Shown here piece after piece: positions 20,008 through 29,550 of a stretch of 64,000 bases of DNA. Source of the stretch: an uncultured Pseudomonadota bacterium (lineage in GTDB: Bacteria; Pseudomonadota; Gammaproteobacteria; Steroidobacterales; Woeseiaceae); the NCBI GenBank assembly GCA_913055625.1, contig CAJXJW010000001.1:124001-188000 (forward strand), written 5' to 3'. The stretch's first letter is position 1; each line of letters opens with the position of its first letter. Under the pieces are notes generated by a model. The model did not search any database and was not told where the DNA came from. It saw only the letters and a list, made by a program, of their open reading frames with translations. A program made the position numbers and the translations under genes.

Positions 20008-23000
20008 GTGACCGCAGTGATGTCGAACGTTGTGGCATTGCTCGTCCCGGTCGTGCTCCTGTCCATCGTCGCTGCCACGCTGACGGCCCTTGCATCGAAC
20101 ATCCGTGCGACTCGGCAGCGCGTGCTCCGTGACGCGCTGGGTCGACTGTTCTTCGACAGCCGGTGCGACGTCATCGGCGAAGACATTTCGGCGAACGCAC
20201 TGCGTGGCTATTGCCGCGGCGACGCGCGGCGTGCGCTGGCCAGCGCACGGCCGGATGCCTCGTGGTTCCGGCGTTCGTTCTTCGTCGCGCCCCTCGTGCT
20301 GCAACGCAACGACCTCGCGGGTGCCATCCGGACGCTGTTTCCGGACCTGGCGCCCAGCGCGGCCGCCATCGTCAATCGCCTCGGGGACGTCGGCCGGCAG
20401 CTTCGGGCGCATTACTTTCGCCGCCTGGCCTTCACCGCCGTACTCGGGTCGGCCGCCGTGTCCTTCCTCTACACGCGTCGGCCGGAACTCCTGGGCACCG
20501 CGCCCGGCGAGGCCCCCGGAGAGTCGCTCCTGCGGTTGCTGGTGCCGGCCGGGCGTCACGCGGCGTCCGCCGGCAGCATCGCCTCGGCGATGTTGACGAC
20601 GGCACTCGTCGCGTTCGTCACGCTGCTGTTGGTCGGAATGATCAGCCGTCGCAGCACGTTCCTCGCAGGAGCTCGGCTCGACGAGGCGCCGCCGGCGGAC
20701 ACGGAGGACAAGGTCCGGATCGGCCGTGACCATTGCGCCGTTCGGGTCATCAACTTCGCGGGTGGCGGTTTCGACTCGATCATGCAACTCGGTGTCATTC
20801 ACGCGCTGATGGTCATTCAGGGTCGGCCGCCCGATGCCGTGGTCGGGCTGTCAACCGGTGCAATTCCCGCGGTCGCGCTTGCCGAGGTCCTGCAGGCGGG
20901 GGAGGAATTCGAACCCGCGTTTGCGCACGTTCCGTGGGGCAAGCTGCCGGGCAACGAGCAGCTTCGCCTGCAGATGCTGCGGGCCCAGGCGCGCGTGCAC
21001 CGTTTTCGTCGCTTCGAGAACGCGGCCTACCAGGCACGTCAGCGCCTCTTCGACGTGCTGACCCCGGACGCCTACCAGGTCGAGTCGAACGACCCGCTGG
21101 CGCCGCTGGAGACGCCGTTCTTCCAATCGGCCGAGCGCGAGCAGAAGCTGAACTCCCTGAAAACCAAGTCCGGCCTCGTCCGGCTCTATAACGACATCCT
21201 CGGGCTGCATATCGCGTTCGGGACGCTCGTCCGGGCGCTGCGACGGGTCCTCGGGTTCCTGGCGGCCACCGAGGTTCCGACCCTGTTCGCGAGGGTCGCC
21301 CTGCGCGTTCTCGAGTTCACGCGCATCTGGTTGCTCGTCGGCAGCAACCTTCGCGGCGTCTCCCGCCTGCTGCCGCTCCTGGTCAAGCCGGTCCTGCCGC
21401 GGACACACCGCGTGCGCCCGCTCTCTGCCGGGTCGTTGATCTTCCGCTTTCCGATCAACCACCGCATCGTGCCGCCCCTGGTGCACGGCGCCGCGTTCTT
21501 CCTGCTGCTGGTTTTCTGGCTCGCCGGCAGCCTGCTGCCCTTATTCTTTCCGGCGCTGCTCTGGTTCTGGATCGGGTCTGACCCGGACACGGGCTTCAGG
21601 ATCGCGTGGTGGACCGTGATCCTCTACGTCTTCATCGCAATGTTTGCGCTCGTGGCGACGGCGAAGGTCGATGCGACCAATGTGCGCGACGCGTGGCGGG
21701 ACAACCAACGCGGTATCGCGCAGTTTGCGTGGCTGACGCTGAAGTTGTTGGCCGTGCTGGTCGCCGTCGCCGTCGGCCTTGCCGTCCTGATCGAAGCGGG
21801 TAAGGCCAGCACGGCCGGCGCTCCGGGCGACCCGTCCGTTCTCGTGGACGTCGAATCGCTACGAGACCGCGTCGCCCAGGTGGTGTTCGTCCTTCTCGCG
21901 ATCGGGACCTCGTTGTTCGTGGCGGTCGCGTTCGCGGTGTTCGGGTCGATCTACTACTCGAAGTTCCGGGCATGGCTGCGCGGTGCGCGCGAGCCGCACT
22001 CGTACAGCCGCTCCTACCTGCAGCGTTTCCTGGCCTCGTACCACCTCGATCGATCGTTGCTCGATACCTACGACCTCCGGAAGTTCCTGATCGAGCTGTT
22101 CGACCGGGACTACTACGGTGCGACCGATATCGACGACGTGGTGCGCGACTCGCTGATGAACAGAAAAAATCGATCGGCGCAGCGTGGCGCGAATCCGAAG
22201 AAGACAGCGGACTATCGATCCGATGATCGCGCCGAGAAAATTCATGTCGGCATTGCGGCGGCCAACGTGCTGCAGGGCGAGCTGGAAACCATTCCGGACT
22301 CCCAGAACGTCATCGATTCGATCGAGGCGGCAATGGCGATCGTCCCTCTGTACCCGGCGAAGACGCTCGGCGGTTCCGTGTATGTCAACGGCACGAACGT
22401 CGCGAACGTGCCCACGCGCGCGACGTCCTCGTTCCTGAGAAACCGGATCAACGAGAAGTCCGGCACCGTGCACCTGTACAGCGTGTCGCCGTTTCCGCTG
22501 AGCAGGCGCGGCCTGGAAGACCGGGAGTTCGGCCGGGAGCCGTACGTGCACCTGTGGGACATCGTCAAACGGGCGATCTCGCTGCAGCGGCACCGGGATG
22601 CCAAGCTCGAGCAGGCGCTGACCGAGTACTACACGATGGTGATTCCCGCGCACGGAAAGGACGCGACGTTCCGCAACCAGCTTCTCGTCCAGCGCGGGGA
22701 TGATCCGACGCGCTTCGCGCGCATTTGGGTCACGCCGATCGAAACGGAGAGGCCGTTGGGCGCCAACAGCCGAATCCTTTTCGCGCCGGCGGAGCGGCAA
22801 CGGGAAGTGGTGGCGGAAACGATCGCGGACGGCTGCAGGGCGGCGCTGGAAATGATGATCCGGCCATCAATCGACGCGCAGCAAGGCAGTGCCGGCAAGC
22901 GCATATCCTGCGGCCGCGCGGTATTGCGGCACCTCCGCGATCAGGCGGCATCCGCGGACCTGAATTTCGATCCGTCGGACTGGACGCTGCCGGGCAGTGA

Positions 23001-24900
23001 CAGCGCCTTCGGCCCGGGGTTGCGCGAGATCTGCGAGCGCTGCGCGCTGAACCGCGATGCGAAGGCGGTCGCCGACCGTTACCAGGGCTACCTGCGGCTG
23101 AAAGACAAGCCGGAGGAGAAGCGGCCGGCGTGGCCGCACGAGCGCGCCACCACGGACGGCGATCCGGAAGACGACAGCTCGGTCTGCGACGGCATCGAGG
23201 AACGTGATCGTCGGCGCCAGCAACAGTTCGGCAATCTCGGAAACTGGCCGGCAGATCGCGGCATCCGGAAGGGCGACAAACGACCGACGCTCACCCTGCT
23301 GTTCTCCGGCGGCGTGTTCCGTGGCGTCTTCCAGATGGGCGTGCTGAACGCCCTCAACGAGATGCGCATCAGGCCCGACCTGGTTGCCGGCGCATCAATC
23401 GGCACGATTACCGCGGCGATGGTGGCGCGGGTCTTCTCGATCAACGCTTCGGACGAGGATGCCGCGCAGCTGGCGCGACGCCACCAGGTGGCGCGCCTGT
23501 CCTCGGTCTACATGGCCGTCGATCGACTGATACTGACGGACCGCTTTGCCGATTTCGTCCGCAACCTGACGATACGTGCGTCGCGCATCGGTTTCTCGAT
23601 GCGCGACGCCGATCACTTTTTCCGCAAGTACGACCATCCGCGCACCGGGCAGTTCGACCGCCTGGCACGCAATGTGCTCGCCGGGCTGGAGCGACTGTTC
23701 TACGTCAATCCGTACCAGCTCAACGAACTCGTCAAGGCTATACGCAACAACCAGGAAAACGGTTTCACCGGGTACCTGCGCGAGTACACGCAGCAATGGT
23801 TGCGCCGTATGGACGTCGGCGTCGAAATGCTCGGTGCGGAGCCGCTGCAAACGCTGATCGAGGCGTTCGTAATACCGGACAGGTTCAGCAGCGATGCCGC
23901 AAGGGCGCCGCTGAGCGACTTCAATGACGCCGACATGCGCCTTCTCGCGACCGCGACCAACTTGCAGCGCGGCAAGCTCGAGATCATCGGGGAACCGCGC
24001 GCCGACGGCTCCGTCGACGAGGCCCTGTTGATGGAGGCGCTGCTGGTCAGCAGTGCGTTTCCGGGCATTTTTCGTCCTCGCTGGTCCTGGGACCTGCGAC
24101 CGGGCTCGATCGAGAAGGCGCAGTTCATCGACGGAGGCGTGCTGGACAACCTGCCGGTCGAGCCGGTGTTCGACTTCCTCAGCGGTGCGCTTGCGGCGGA
24201 TCGAATCGCGCCTCGCCCGGTGCTCGATGACGGGAGCCCCGCGCCGCATCTCGTGGTTGCGGCATCGCTGGAGGCGGATGCCCAGGCGTTGCGGTTTCGC
24301 GACCAGTGGGAGCCGCTGAAGGATTACTGGCCGCGCTTGCTGGGTCGCACGAAGGAGTTGAAGTACAACTCGAAGACGGATATCTACTGCAGCGCACAGC
24401 GAAACTTTCGGGCAATCCACGCGCAGGTGTGCAAGGAATTCGGTGCCTGGGAGGCGGCCGGGGCGCTGGTCGAGCCGATCGACGTCGAGGTCGTCACCGT
24501 CAAACCGAAGTGGTTGTGCAGCACCTTCGGTTTCCACCCGATGCTCGGGTTCCGGCAGGAGAAGCAGGCGCGTTCCATCGCGCACGGCTGCGCGGCGACG
24601 CTGGTGCGGTTTGCAAGCGTCGAGCGCAATTACCTCGAAGGCTGGCAGATCGGCGGTGAGGACCTGCCGAAGGCGACGTCCTTCCCGGAGGCCCGGACGC
24701 ATTGGGAGAGTCTGAAATCGCGCCGCCCCGGCGCGTGCTGGCTACGACCGGACAAGACGTGTCCCTTCTCGAAGGCGCACCTGGAGGTGCAGAACCAGCA
24801 CCTCCCGGAAGGGCAGAAGCCGCTCGACCGCCATACGATCAACGAACTGGCCAGGATTCACCGCTTCTGCAAGGAACCGAAGACGCACCGCCGGGAGTAA
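20008..24900 (+). CDS. Giant membrane protein with two patatin-like phospholipase domains
   Basis: A 1630-residue protein. Hydrophobic segments lie near residues 7-27, 141-155, 194-213, 492-523, 532-552, 575-595 and 622-650. Patatin domain 1 has Gly-rich FAGGGF (251-255) and nucleophile elbow GLSTG (S282), but the later catalytic-dyad position reads VNGTNVANVP, with Asn794 where patatins have Asp, and the Arg of the oxyanion motif is missing. Patatin domain 2 is complete: SGGVFRG, GASIG (S1130) and IDGGVLDNLP (D1375). Active patatins hydrolyse acyl ester bonds of membrane lipids. A GTG at 20008 is used; an ATG at 20020 is an alternative. It is the last and largest gene of the operon. Substrate and trigger are unknown. 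Confidence 0.8.
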   Translation: MTAVMSNVVALLVPVVLLSIVAATLTALASNIRATRQRVLRDALGRLFFDSRCDVIGEDISANALRGYCRGDARRALASARPDASWFRRSFFVAPLVLQRNDLAGAIRTLFPDLAPSAAAIVNRLGDVGRQLRAHYFRRLAFTAVLGSAAVSFLYTRRPELLGTAPGEAPGESLLRLLVPAGRHAASAGSIASAMLTTALVAFVTLLLVGMISRRSTFLAGARLDEAPPADTEDKVRIGRDHCAVRVINFAGGGFDSIMQLGVIHALMVIQGRPPDAVVGLSTGAIPAVALAEVLQAGEEFEPAFAHVPWGKLPGNEQLRLQMLRAQARVHRFRRFENAAYQARQRLFDVLTPDAYQVESNDPLAPLETPFFQSAEREQKLNSLKTKSGLVRLYNDILGLHIAFGTLVRALRRVLGFLAATEVPTLFARVALRVLEFTRIWLLVGSNLRGVSRLLPLLVKPVLPRTHRVRPLSAGSLIFRFPINHRIVPPLVHGAAFFLLLVFWLAGSLLPLFFPALLWFWIGSDPDTGFRIAWWTVILYVFIAMFALVATAKVDATNVRDAWRDNQRGIAQFAWLTLKLLAVLVAVAVGLAVLIEAGKASTAGAPGDPSVLVDVESLRDRVAQVVFVLLAIGTSLFVAVAFAVFGSIYYSKFRAWLRGAREPHSYSRSYLQRFLASYHLDRSLLDTYDLRKFLIELFDRDYYGATDIDDVVRDSLMNRKNRSAQRGANPKKTADYRSDDRAEKIHVGIAAANVLQGELETIPDSQNVIDSIEAAMAIVPLYPAKTLGGSVYVNGTNVANVPTRATSSFLRNRINEKSGTVHLYSVSPFPLSRRGLEDREFGREPYVHLWDIVKRAISLQRHRDAKLEQALTEYYTMVIPAHGKDATFRNQLLVQRGDDPTRFARIWVTPIETERPLGANSRILFAPAERQREVVAETIADGCRAALEMMIRPSIDAQQGSAGKRISCGRAVLRHLRDQAASADLNFDPSDWTLPGSDSAFGPGLREICERCALNRDAKAVADRYQGYLRLKDKPEEKRPAWPHERATTDGDPEDDSSVCDGIEERDRRRQQQFGNLGNWPADRGIRKGDKRPTLTLLFSGGVFRGVFQMGVLNALNEMRIRPDLVAGASIGTITAAMVARVFSINASDEDAAQLARRHQVARLSSVYMAVDRLILTDRFADFVRNLTIRASRIGFSMRDADHFFRKYDHPRTGQFDRLARNVLAGLERLFYVNPYQLNELVKAIRNNQENGFTGYLREYTQQWLRRMDVGVEMLGAEPLQTLIEAFVIPDRFSSDAARAPLSDFNDADMRLLATATNLQRGKLEIIGEPRADGSVDEALLMEALLVSSAFPGIFRPRWSWDLRPGSIEKAQFIDGGVLDNLPVEPVFDFLSGALAADRIAPRPVLDDGSPAPHLVVAASLEADAQALRFRDQWEPLKDYWPRLLGRTKELKYNSKTDIYCSAQRNFRAIHAQVCKEFGAWEAAGALVEPIDVEVVTVKPKWLCSTFGFHPMLGFRQEKQARSIAHGCAATLVRFASVERNYLEGWQIGGEDLPKATSFPEARTHWESLKSRRPGACWLRPDKTCPFSKAHLEVQNQHLPEGQKPLDRHTINELARIHRFCKEPKTHRRE

Positions 24901-24948
24901 GTGCGGCCATCGGTACGGACGGCGACGTGGGCACCGATCGCGCGGTGA

Positions 24949-27519
24949 TCAACGTCCGGGTGGGGTGGTCAGGCTGTTGTACAGCGCATCGGCGGCGAGG
25001 GCGAGGAACATGAAGTTCGTCGCGCCGCCGCCCATGACGTATTCGCCCTGCTGCCAGAAGAACGGCCATTCCTTGAGTTCGGGCAGGTCAGGGCGAACGA
25101 GGTTCGTGCCGGAGATCACGCCGCCCGGGATGTAGGACCAGTCCGCGCGGTTGACACCGTAGGCAACGAGTGGCGAGTTGGCGCCCACGCCGGAGACGAA
25201 GCTCGAGTTGTTCTCGCCCGGGTGCACGCCCAGAACGAAGTTCAGGGCATTGAGGAAGCCGTCGGGCGGCGTCGCCTCGGGCCAGCCCTTGTGGAAGAAC
25301 CACTGCCGGACGCCCAGCGACTGGATCGTCCAACCGGCGCCCCAGATGGCCGGCTCGTACGGGACGCCGTACGGGCTGTCCGTGCGTGCACTGGCGGTGA
25401 CGGACGCCTGGTGTTCCGCGACGCGCGCCGACAGTCGTTCGCGGAAGCCCTCCGGCAAGCGGTCGAGTATCGACGCGAGTCGCCAGCCGCTGCGTTCGAC
25501 GTCCGCCAGGATCGCCGCTTCCATGCCGGCAAGCCGGTCGATGTACGCGCGGTCGCCGGTCGACTGCGCGAGTTCCGCCAGCGCGAAGGCCCGGTTCGAG
25601 GTGTTGTCCGCCCGGTCGACGGCATTTGCCGTGATCGCTTTCGCGGCGTCGATAGCTTCCTGCCCCAGCGGATTGCCGTGCGCGCGCAGCACGCGCCCGG
25701 CGGCCGCGAGCCCGCCGGCGACGTAGAGTTCCCGGTTCGGGTTGTCTTCGGTGAAGACCCAGCGATCGTCCCACCGGATGGGCTCACCGTTCGCATCCAG
25801 TCCGAGCCCGTCGACGACCCGCCGGAACGCGTTGTCCGTGTGCACCGCGGCGTCACCGAGCATCACGTAGGCGCGCAGGCTGGGGGTGATGATGCCGCGG
25901 TAGAGCCGCCCGAGCGCCCGGTACCCGCCCAGCACGGTCAGGAGGCCGTGTTCGATCTGCTGCAGCGCGTCGTTGACGCCGTCCGGGTCGTGGATTTCGA
26001 CCCGGCGCTTGTCCTGGTCGATCGTGGTCGTGTCGTAGTCCAGGCCGAATTCTTCGACCATCTTCGCCAGCATCCAGGTCGTCCCGATCTGCGATTCGAC
26101 GCGCAAGTCGTAGTCGCCGGCATCGTGCCAGCCGCCGCGATCGAGGCCGCGGACGATGTCGCCCGGCGCGTAGTCGGTCAGTGTCGAGTCGCCCTGCACG
26201 TAGCCGTCGAAATGGTTCAGCGAGACCGGCGCCATGAGCGCATCGTCCAGGTGATCCAGCCCGTGCCAGGTCCGGTACTTCTGGTTCACGCGCATGTGAC
26301 ACATCTGCACCGGCAGGAAGACCTCGAGGGTCGGCTGCCATACTTGGCGCGCATAGACGTCGTCGCCGATGCGAAACGGGTGCGACTCCACGCCGTCGTA
26401 GGCGATTGTATACAGGCCCGGATCCGTGATGCGGCTGAAGTCGAACAGGGCGTAGCTGTATCGCAGGAAATCGCCCCAGCGCTGCGGTACCGAGGCCAGT
26501 GCCGCCTCGCGCCCTTCTTCGGTAATCCGGTAGAGCGTTGCCTCCTTCCGCGGCGTGCTGCCGCCAGGGAGTTCGATGACCGCCCGCTTCGGCTGCTGCC
26601 GGGCGTATCCGACCTGCGAGACCTGGATGACGGGACGATAGGTCCACGCTGGTGACGTGTTCGGCGTGACGATCCATTCGACCGCCTTGCTGCTGGCGCC
26701 CGCGGTGATGGGCGTGCGTACGATGAACCAGCCGTTATTGTGCGCCGAGCGGCCATCGATCAACTGCAGTTCGCCCGGCCCGGCGTTGCGGAACGTGATT
26801 TTCTGCAGCGCCGTTTCCGGCGCGACGACGAGTCGCTGGCCGGTGGCGAGCGGGGCGGCGAGCGCCTGCCCGTTGAGATCCTGTACCGGGCCGTTTTCCT
26901 GCGCATTGCGAGGGACTGGCACCGCCGGCCCCGCCGTGTTGACGATCGGCCCGTTGGCCTGCGGATTGAACAGTCCGGCCGCGTCGTCCATGAGCCAGGC
27001 CTTGCCGAACAGGTGGCCCGGAAACAACTCCATGTGGAATCCCGCCCGGCCGACCCACTCGTCGGGCAGCGGCTCGGCCAGGTCGACGGTGATACGAAAG
27101 CTGTTTCCGCCTTCGGGCGAGACCGAGACGGTGTAATCGACGTCGATCGCCGGGTAGAAGATCGGGTTGAAGCCGCGACCGTTCTTGGCGGCGTCGGGAT
27201 AGTGCAGGGATTGCCGGATGACCCCGTTGGCGACGTCCACCGTCCGATCACCGGCAGAGACGGGCATGGGCGACCACTGTCCCGGTTCCGGCTCGAGGCG
27301 CAGGTCGCCGTTCGCCGCGACCCGCCGGCCGTGCTGGACGATCGTGACGCCGGTCTGGTGCCCGTCGGGATAGATGTCATCGAACACAATGACGTCAAGG
27401 CCGGGCGCCGAGAAATACGCACGTTCCTTGTCGAGTTCGAGCTCCGCCGCAACGGCGGCGGAAGGCGCGAGGGTAGCGGATGCCAGGACGAGTATTGGAA
27501 GCGGGCTGCGCGTTTTCAT
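24949..27519 (-). CDS. Secreted glycoside hydrolase family 9 protein
   Basis: An 856-residue protein with a signal peptide ending near AAVAAE. An N-terminal beta-rich region is followed by an Ig-like module of the CelD_N type (QVSQVGYARQQPKRAVIELP). The GH9 (alpha/alpha)6 barrel carries the catalytic DAGD (D466-D469) in GGWHDAGDYDL and the acid Glu (E826) in QQGEYVMGG. GH9 enzymes are inverting endo- or exo-glucanases acting on cellulose, beta-glucan or related oligosaccharides. I chose the ATG at 27519 because the signal peptide starts there. It is convergent with the patatin gene; no other polysaccharide-degrading gene is adjacent. Confidence 0.85.
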   Translation of the reverse strand: MKTRSPLPILVLASATLAPSAAVAAELELDKERAYFSAPGLDVIVFDDIYPDGHQTGVTIVQHGRRVAANGDLRLEPEPGQWSPMPVSAGDRTVDVANGVIRQSLHYPDAAKNGRGFNPIFYPAIDVDYTVSVSPEGGNSFRITVDLAEPLPDEWVGRAGFHMELFPGHLFGKAWLMDDAAGLFNPQANGPIVNTAGPAVPVPRNAQENGPVQDLNGQALAAPLATGQRLVVAPETALQKITFRNAGPGELQLIDGRSAHNNGWFIVRTPITAGASSKAVEWIVTPNTSPAWTYRPVIQVSQVGYARQQPKRAVIELPGGSTPRKEATLYRITEEGREAALASVPQRWGDFLRYSYALFDFSRITDPGLYTIAYDGVESHPFRIGDDVYARQVWQPTLEVFLPVQMCHMRVNQKYRTWHGLDHLDDALMAPVSLNHFDGYVQGDSTLTDYAPGDIVRGLDRGGWHDAGDYDLRVESQIGTTWMLAKMVEEFGLDYDTTTIDQDKRRVEIHDPDGVNDALQQIEHGLLTVLGGYRALGRLYRGIITPSLRAYVMLGDAAVHTDNAFRRVVDGLGLDANGEPIRWDDRWVFTEDNPNRELYVAGGLAAAGRVLRAHGNPLGQEAIDAAKAITANAVDRADNTSNRAFALAELAQSTGDRAYIDRLAGMEAAILADVERSGWRLASILDRLPEGFRERLSARVAEHQASVTASARTDSPYGVPYEPAIWGAGWTIQSLGVRQWFFHKGWPEATPPDGFLNALNFVLGVHPGENNSSFVSGVGANSPLVAYGVNRADWSYIPGGVISGTNLVRPDLPELKEWPFFWQQGEYVMGGGATNFMFLALAADALYNSLTTPPGR

Positions 27520-27765
27520 CGGTAGGGCCTTTCCGGGTGGCGACAGGGCCGTTCTTCGGTCCAGGGGCGGGCGCAGCAACGCGGCCGGTCAGGGCCGGTT
27601 CCACGCGCCGGGTATGCCCCGCACGGCGGGACAACGTCCTGCGCCATCAGCCGGGCTCCTGCGGGACGCGGGTCCGTCGATACGTCTCGCCGTATTCTAC
27701 GTTAACCGCCGCGGCCATGACCTGCCGGCCGCGCAGGTGAGCCATGCCGGTGGCGCCGTGGCCGG

Positions 27766-28593
27766 TCAGGCCCGCACCGAACGCCGCCATTCCGTCGGCG
27801 ATACGCCGAATCGGCTGGAGAACACCCGGGACAGCGCGCTCGCCGAGCCGTAGCCGACGTCCAGCGCAATGCTCTGCACCGACGCGCCTTTCAACAGCAT
27901 CGACTTCGCGAGCCCGAGCCGCCAGTCGCTGAGGTAGGCGCCCGGCGTCATGCCGACGACGTCGTGGAAGCGCTCGGCAAAGCGCGCCCGTGACATCAGC
28001 GAGACCCCGGCCAACTTGTCCAGCGTCCAGTCGTGATCCGGCTGCGCGTGCATCGCGTTGATCGCGCGCTTCAGCTTCGGGTCGGCGAGGCCGGCCAGCA
28101 GGCCGATGTCCAGGCGCCGCTGGTCCATGAGGTCCCGCAACACCAGGATCAGCGTGATCTCGGCCAGCCGATCCAGGATGGCATCGCGGCCGCAATGTTT
28201 CTCCGCGCTTTCCCGGAACACCTGCTCGAGCGTCAGTTCGAGCAAGGGCGAGTCCGCGAGTCGCAGGATGAACAGGTCGGGCAGGGCGGCCTGCAGCGGA
28301 TTGCCCTGGCCGATGCCGAACTCGAACGTGGCGCAGATGATCGAGACGTCGCCGCCCAACGGTTCGATGCGGTGCTTCGTCGGGTTCATGTAGAAGAACG
28401 CGCTCGGCTCGCAGATGTCGTGCGCGGTTCCGTCGTCGGACACGATGCGGACGGTCCCGGCCTGCAGTATGTGCAGCATGCCGGAGGTGGCGTCGATCGC
28501 GGGCTCGGCGCTGCAGCTCAGCGGCCCGGCCTGGAAGACCCGGGCGCGGAGTTCGAACCGATGGAGGAGCCAGAGGAGTCGGTCTTGCGGCAT
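27766..28593 (-). CDS. AraC-family transcriptional regulator with cupin domain
   Basis: A 275-residue regulator. Residues about 1-170 form a cupin-like AraC-binding domain (AraC_binding/Cupin_6 type). The C-terminal 100 residues hold two helix-turn-helix motifs, with DKLAGVSLMSRARFAERFHDVVG and SIALDVGYGSASALSRVFSSRFG. The ATG at 28593 gives the typical MPQDRLLWLLHRFE start. It is divergent from the alkylhydroperoxidase-like gene across a 123-base gap with a palindrome, and probably controls that gene. Confidence 0.88.
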   Translation of the reverse strand: MPQDRLLWLLHRFELRARVFQAGPLSCSAEPAIDATSGMLHILQAGTVRIVSDDGTAHDICEPSAFFYMNPTKHRIEPLGGDVSIICATFEFGIGQGNPLQAALPDLFILRLADSPLLELTLEQVFRESAEKHCGRDAILDRLAEITLILVLRDLMDQRRLDIGLLAGLADPKLKRAINAMHAQPDHDWTLDKLAGVSLMSRARFAERFHDVVGMTPGAYLSDWRLGLAKSMLLKGASVQSIALDVGYGSASALSRVFSSRFGVSPTEWRRSVRA

Positions 28594-28621
28594 GGGACGA
28601 ATTGTATAGAAAACAGAACTA

Positions 28622-28642
28622 GATGATACACAAAGTATCATC
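28622..28642. promoter_or_regulatory. Perfect inverted repeat between divergent regulator and AhpD-like gene
   Basis: GATGATAC and GTATCATC are exact 8-base complements separated by ACAAA. The element lies midway between the AraC-type regulator and the CxxC alkylhydroperoxidase-like gene, the expected place for an operator. AraC proteins more often bind direct repeats, so the binding protein is uncertain. Confidence 0.5.
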
Positions 28643-28716
28643 CCGTCTGCCAGACTCTCGCTCGAGAACGGCGGCACCCCGCCGGGTTTTAACGACGATT
28701 ACCAGGAGACAAGTCC

Positions 28717-29271
28717 ATGCAATCCATCGCCCCCATCAACCCCGACCAGGCCGGTCCCGTTGCCGAGACGCTCGGTGCCGTGAAAAAGAAGCTCGGCATC
28801 GTGCCGAACATGTTTGCGACCCTGGCGAACTCGCCGGCGGCGCTCCAGGCCTATCTCGCGTTCAGCGGCGCGCTCGACAGCGGACGGCTGAGCAAGACGT
28901 TGCGCGAGCAGATCGCGCTCGCCGTCGCAGGTGCCAACCAGTGCGACTACTGCGCCTCGGCACACACGTTCATCGCGAAGAGCCTCGGCGTCGAGGGCGG
29001 GGAAGCCGCGCGCAATCTCGCTGCCGAATCGTCCGACGCCAAAACGGCGGTGATTCTCAAGTTCGTGGTCAACGTCGTGAAAGAGCGCGCGCTCTTCGCC
29101 GACAACGCGATCGAGCTGGACGAGCTTCGCCACGCCGGCGTCACGGAAGCCGAGATCGTCGAGATCATCGCGAACGTAGCGCTGAACATCTTCACCAACT
29201 ACTTCAACCACCTGGCCGGCACCGACATCGACTTCCCGATCGTGGATTCGAAGGCGGCCAAGGCGGCCTGA
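28717..29271 (+). CDS. Alkylhydroperoxidase/carboxymuconolactone decarboxylase-family protein
   Basis: A 184-residue AhpD-like protein. The helical core carries the redox motif CDYC (C76, C79) followed by His83 (CASAH), the peroxidatic arrangement of AhpD-type enzymes. Members reduce peroxides or act as decarboxylases or unknown oxidoreductases. The start is supported by an AGGAGA site 9 bases upstream. Its last 191 bases and the following 170 bases are duplicated at 46130-46494. Confidence 0.88.
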   Translation: MQSIAPINPDQAGPVAETLGAVKKKLGIVPNMFATLANSPAALQAYLAFSGALDSGRLSKTLREQIALAVAGANQCDYCASAHTFIAKSLGVEGGEAARNLAAESSDAKTAVILKFVVNVVKERALFADNAIELDELRHAGVTEAEIVEIIANVALNIFTNYFNHLAGTDIDFPIVDSKAAKAA

Positions 29272-29445
29272 GGTCATCGAGGAGACGGCTGAAACATGCG
29301 TGAGCCGTACTTGTCCCCATCCTCTCCGTGCTTGGCCACCGCCGTTGTGGTCTTTAGAAACTGAAATTTGACGAGCGGCGGCAGGACGTGGCGGGGCGGA
29401 TGCGGGCGAGTACGGCTAATTCACCGGCAGAACGGCTGGCGATCG
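29081..29445 (+). repeat. Left copy of a 365-bp direct repeat flanking the 17-kb block
   Basis: This segment aligns without gaps to 46130-46494 (constant offset 17049). About 10 differences occur in the first 190 bases, more in the middle, few in the last 75. It covers the 3' end of the AhpD-like gene, its downstream spacer, and the first 15 codons (ATG at 29400) of the gene that is complete in the right copy. That gene fragment runs to a stop at 29561 through unrelated sequence. Remaining bases up to 29550 hold no supported gene. Confidence 0.8.
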
Positions 29446-29550
29446 CCGCTGATGGTTTGGTCGGGAAGCGCAATCGTCGCGTTATCGACGTAGTTGCCGT
29501 TCAGGTTTTGCGCACGACGGGTGACGGGCCGGGGCCGGTGAAGTCCCGCA

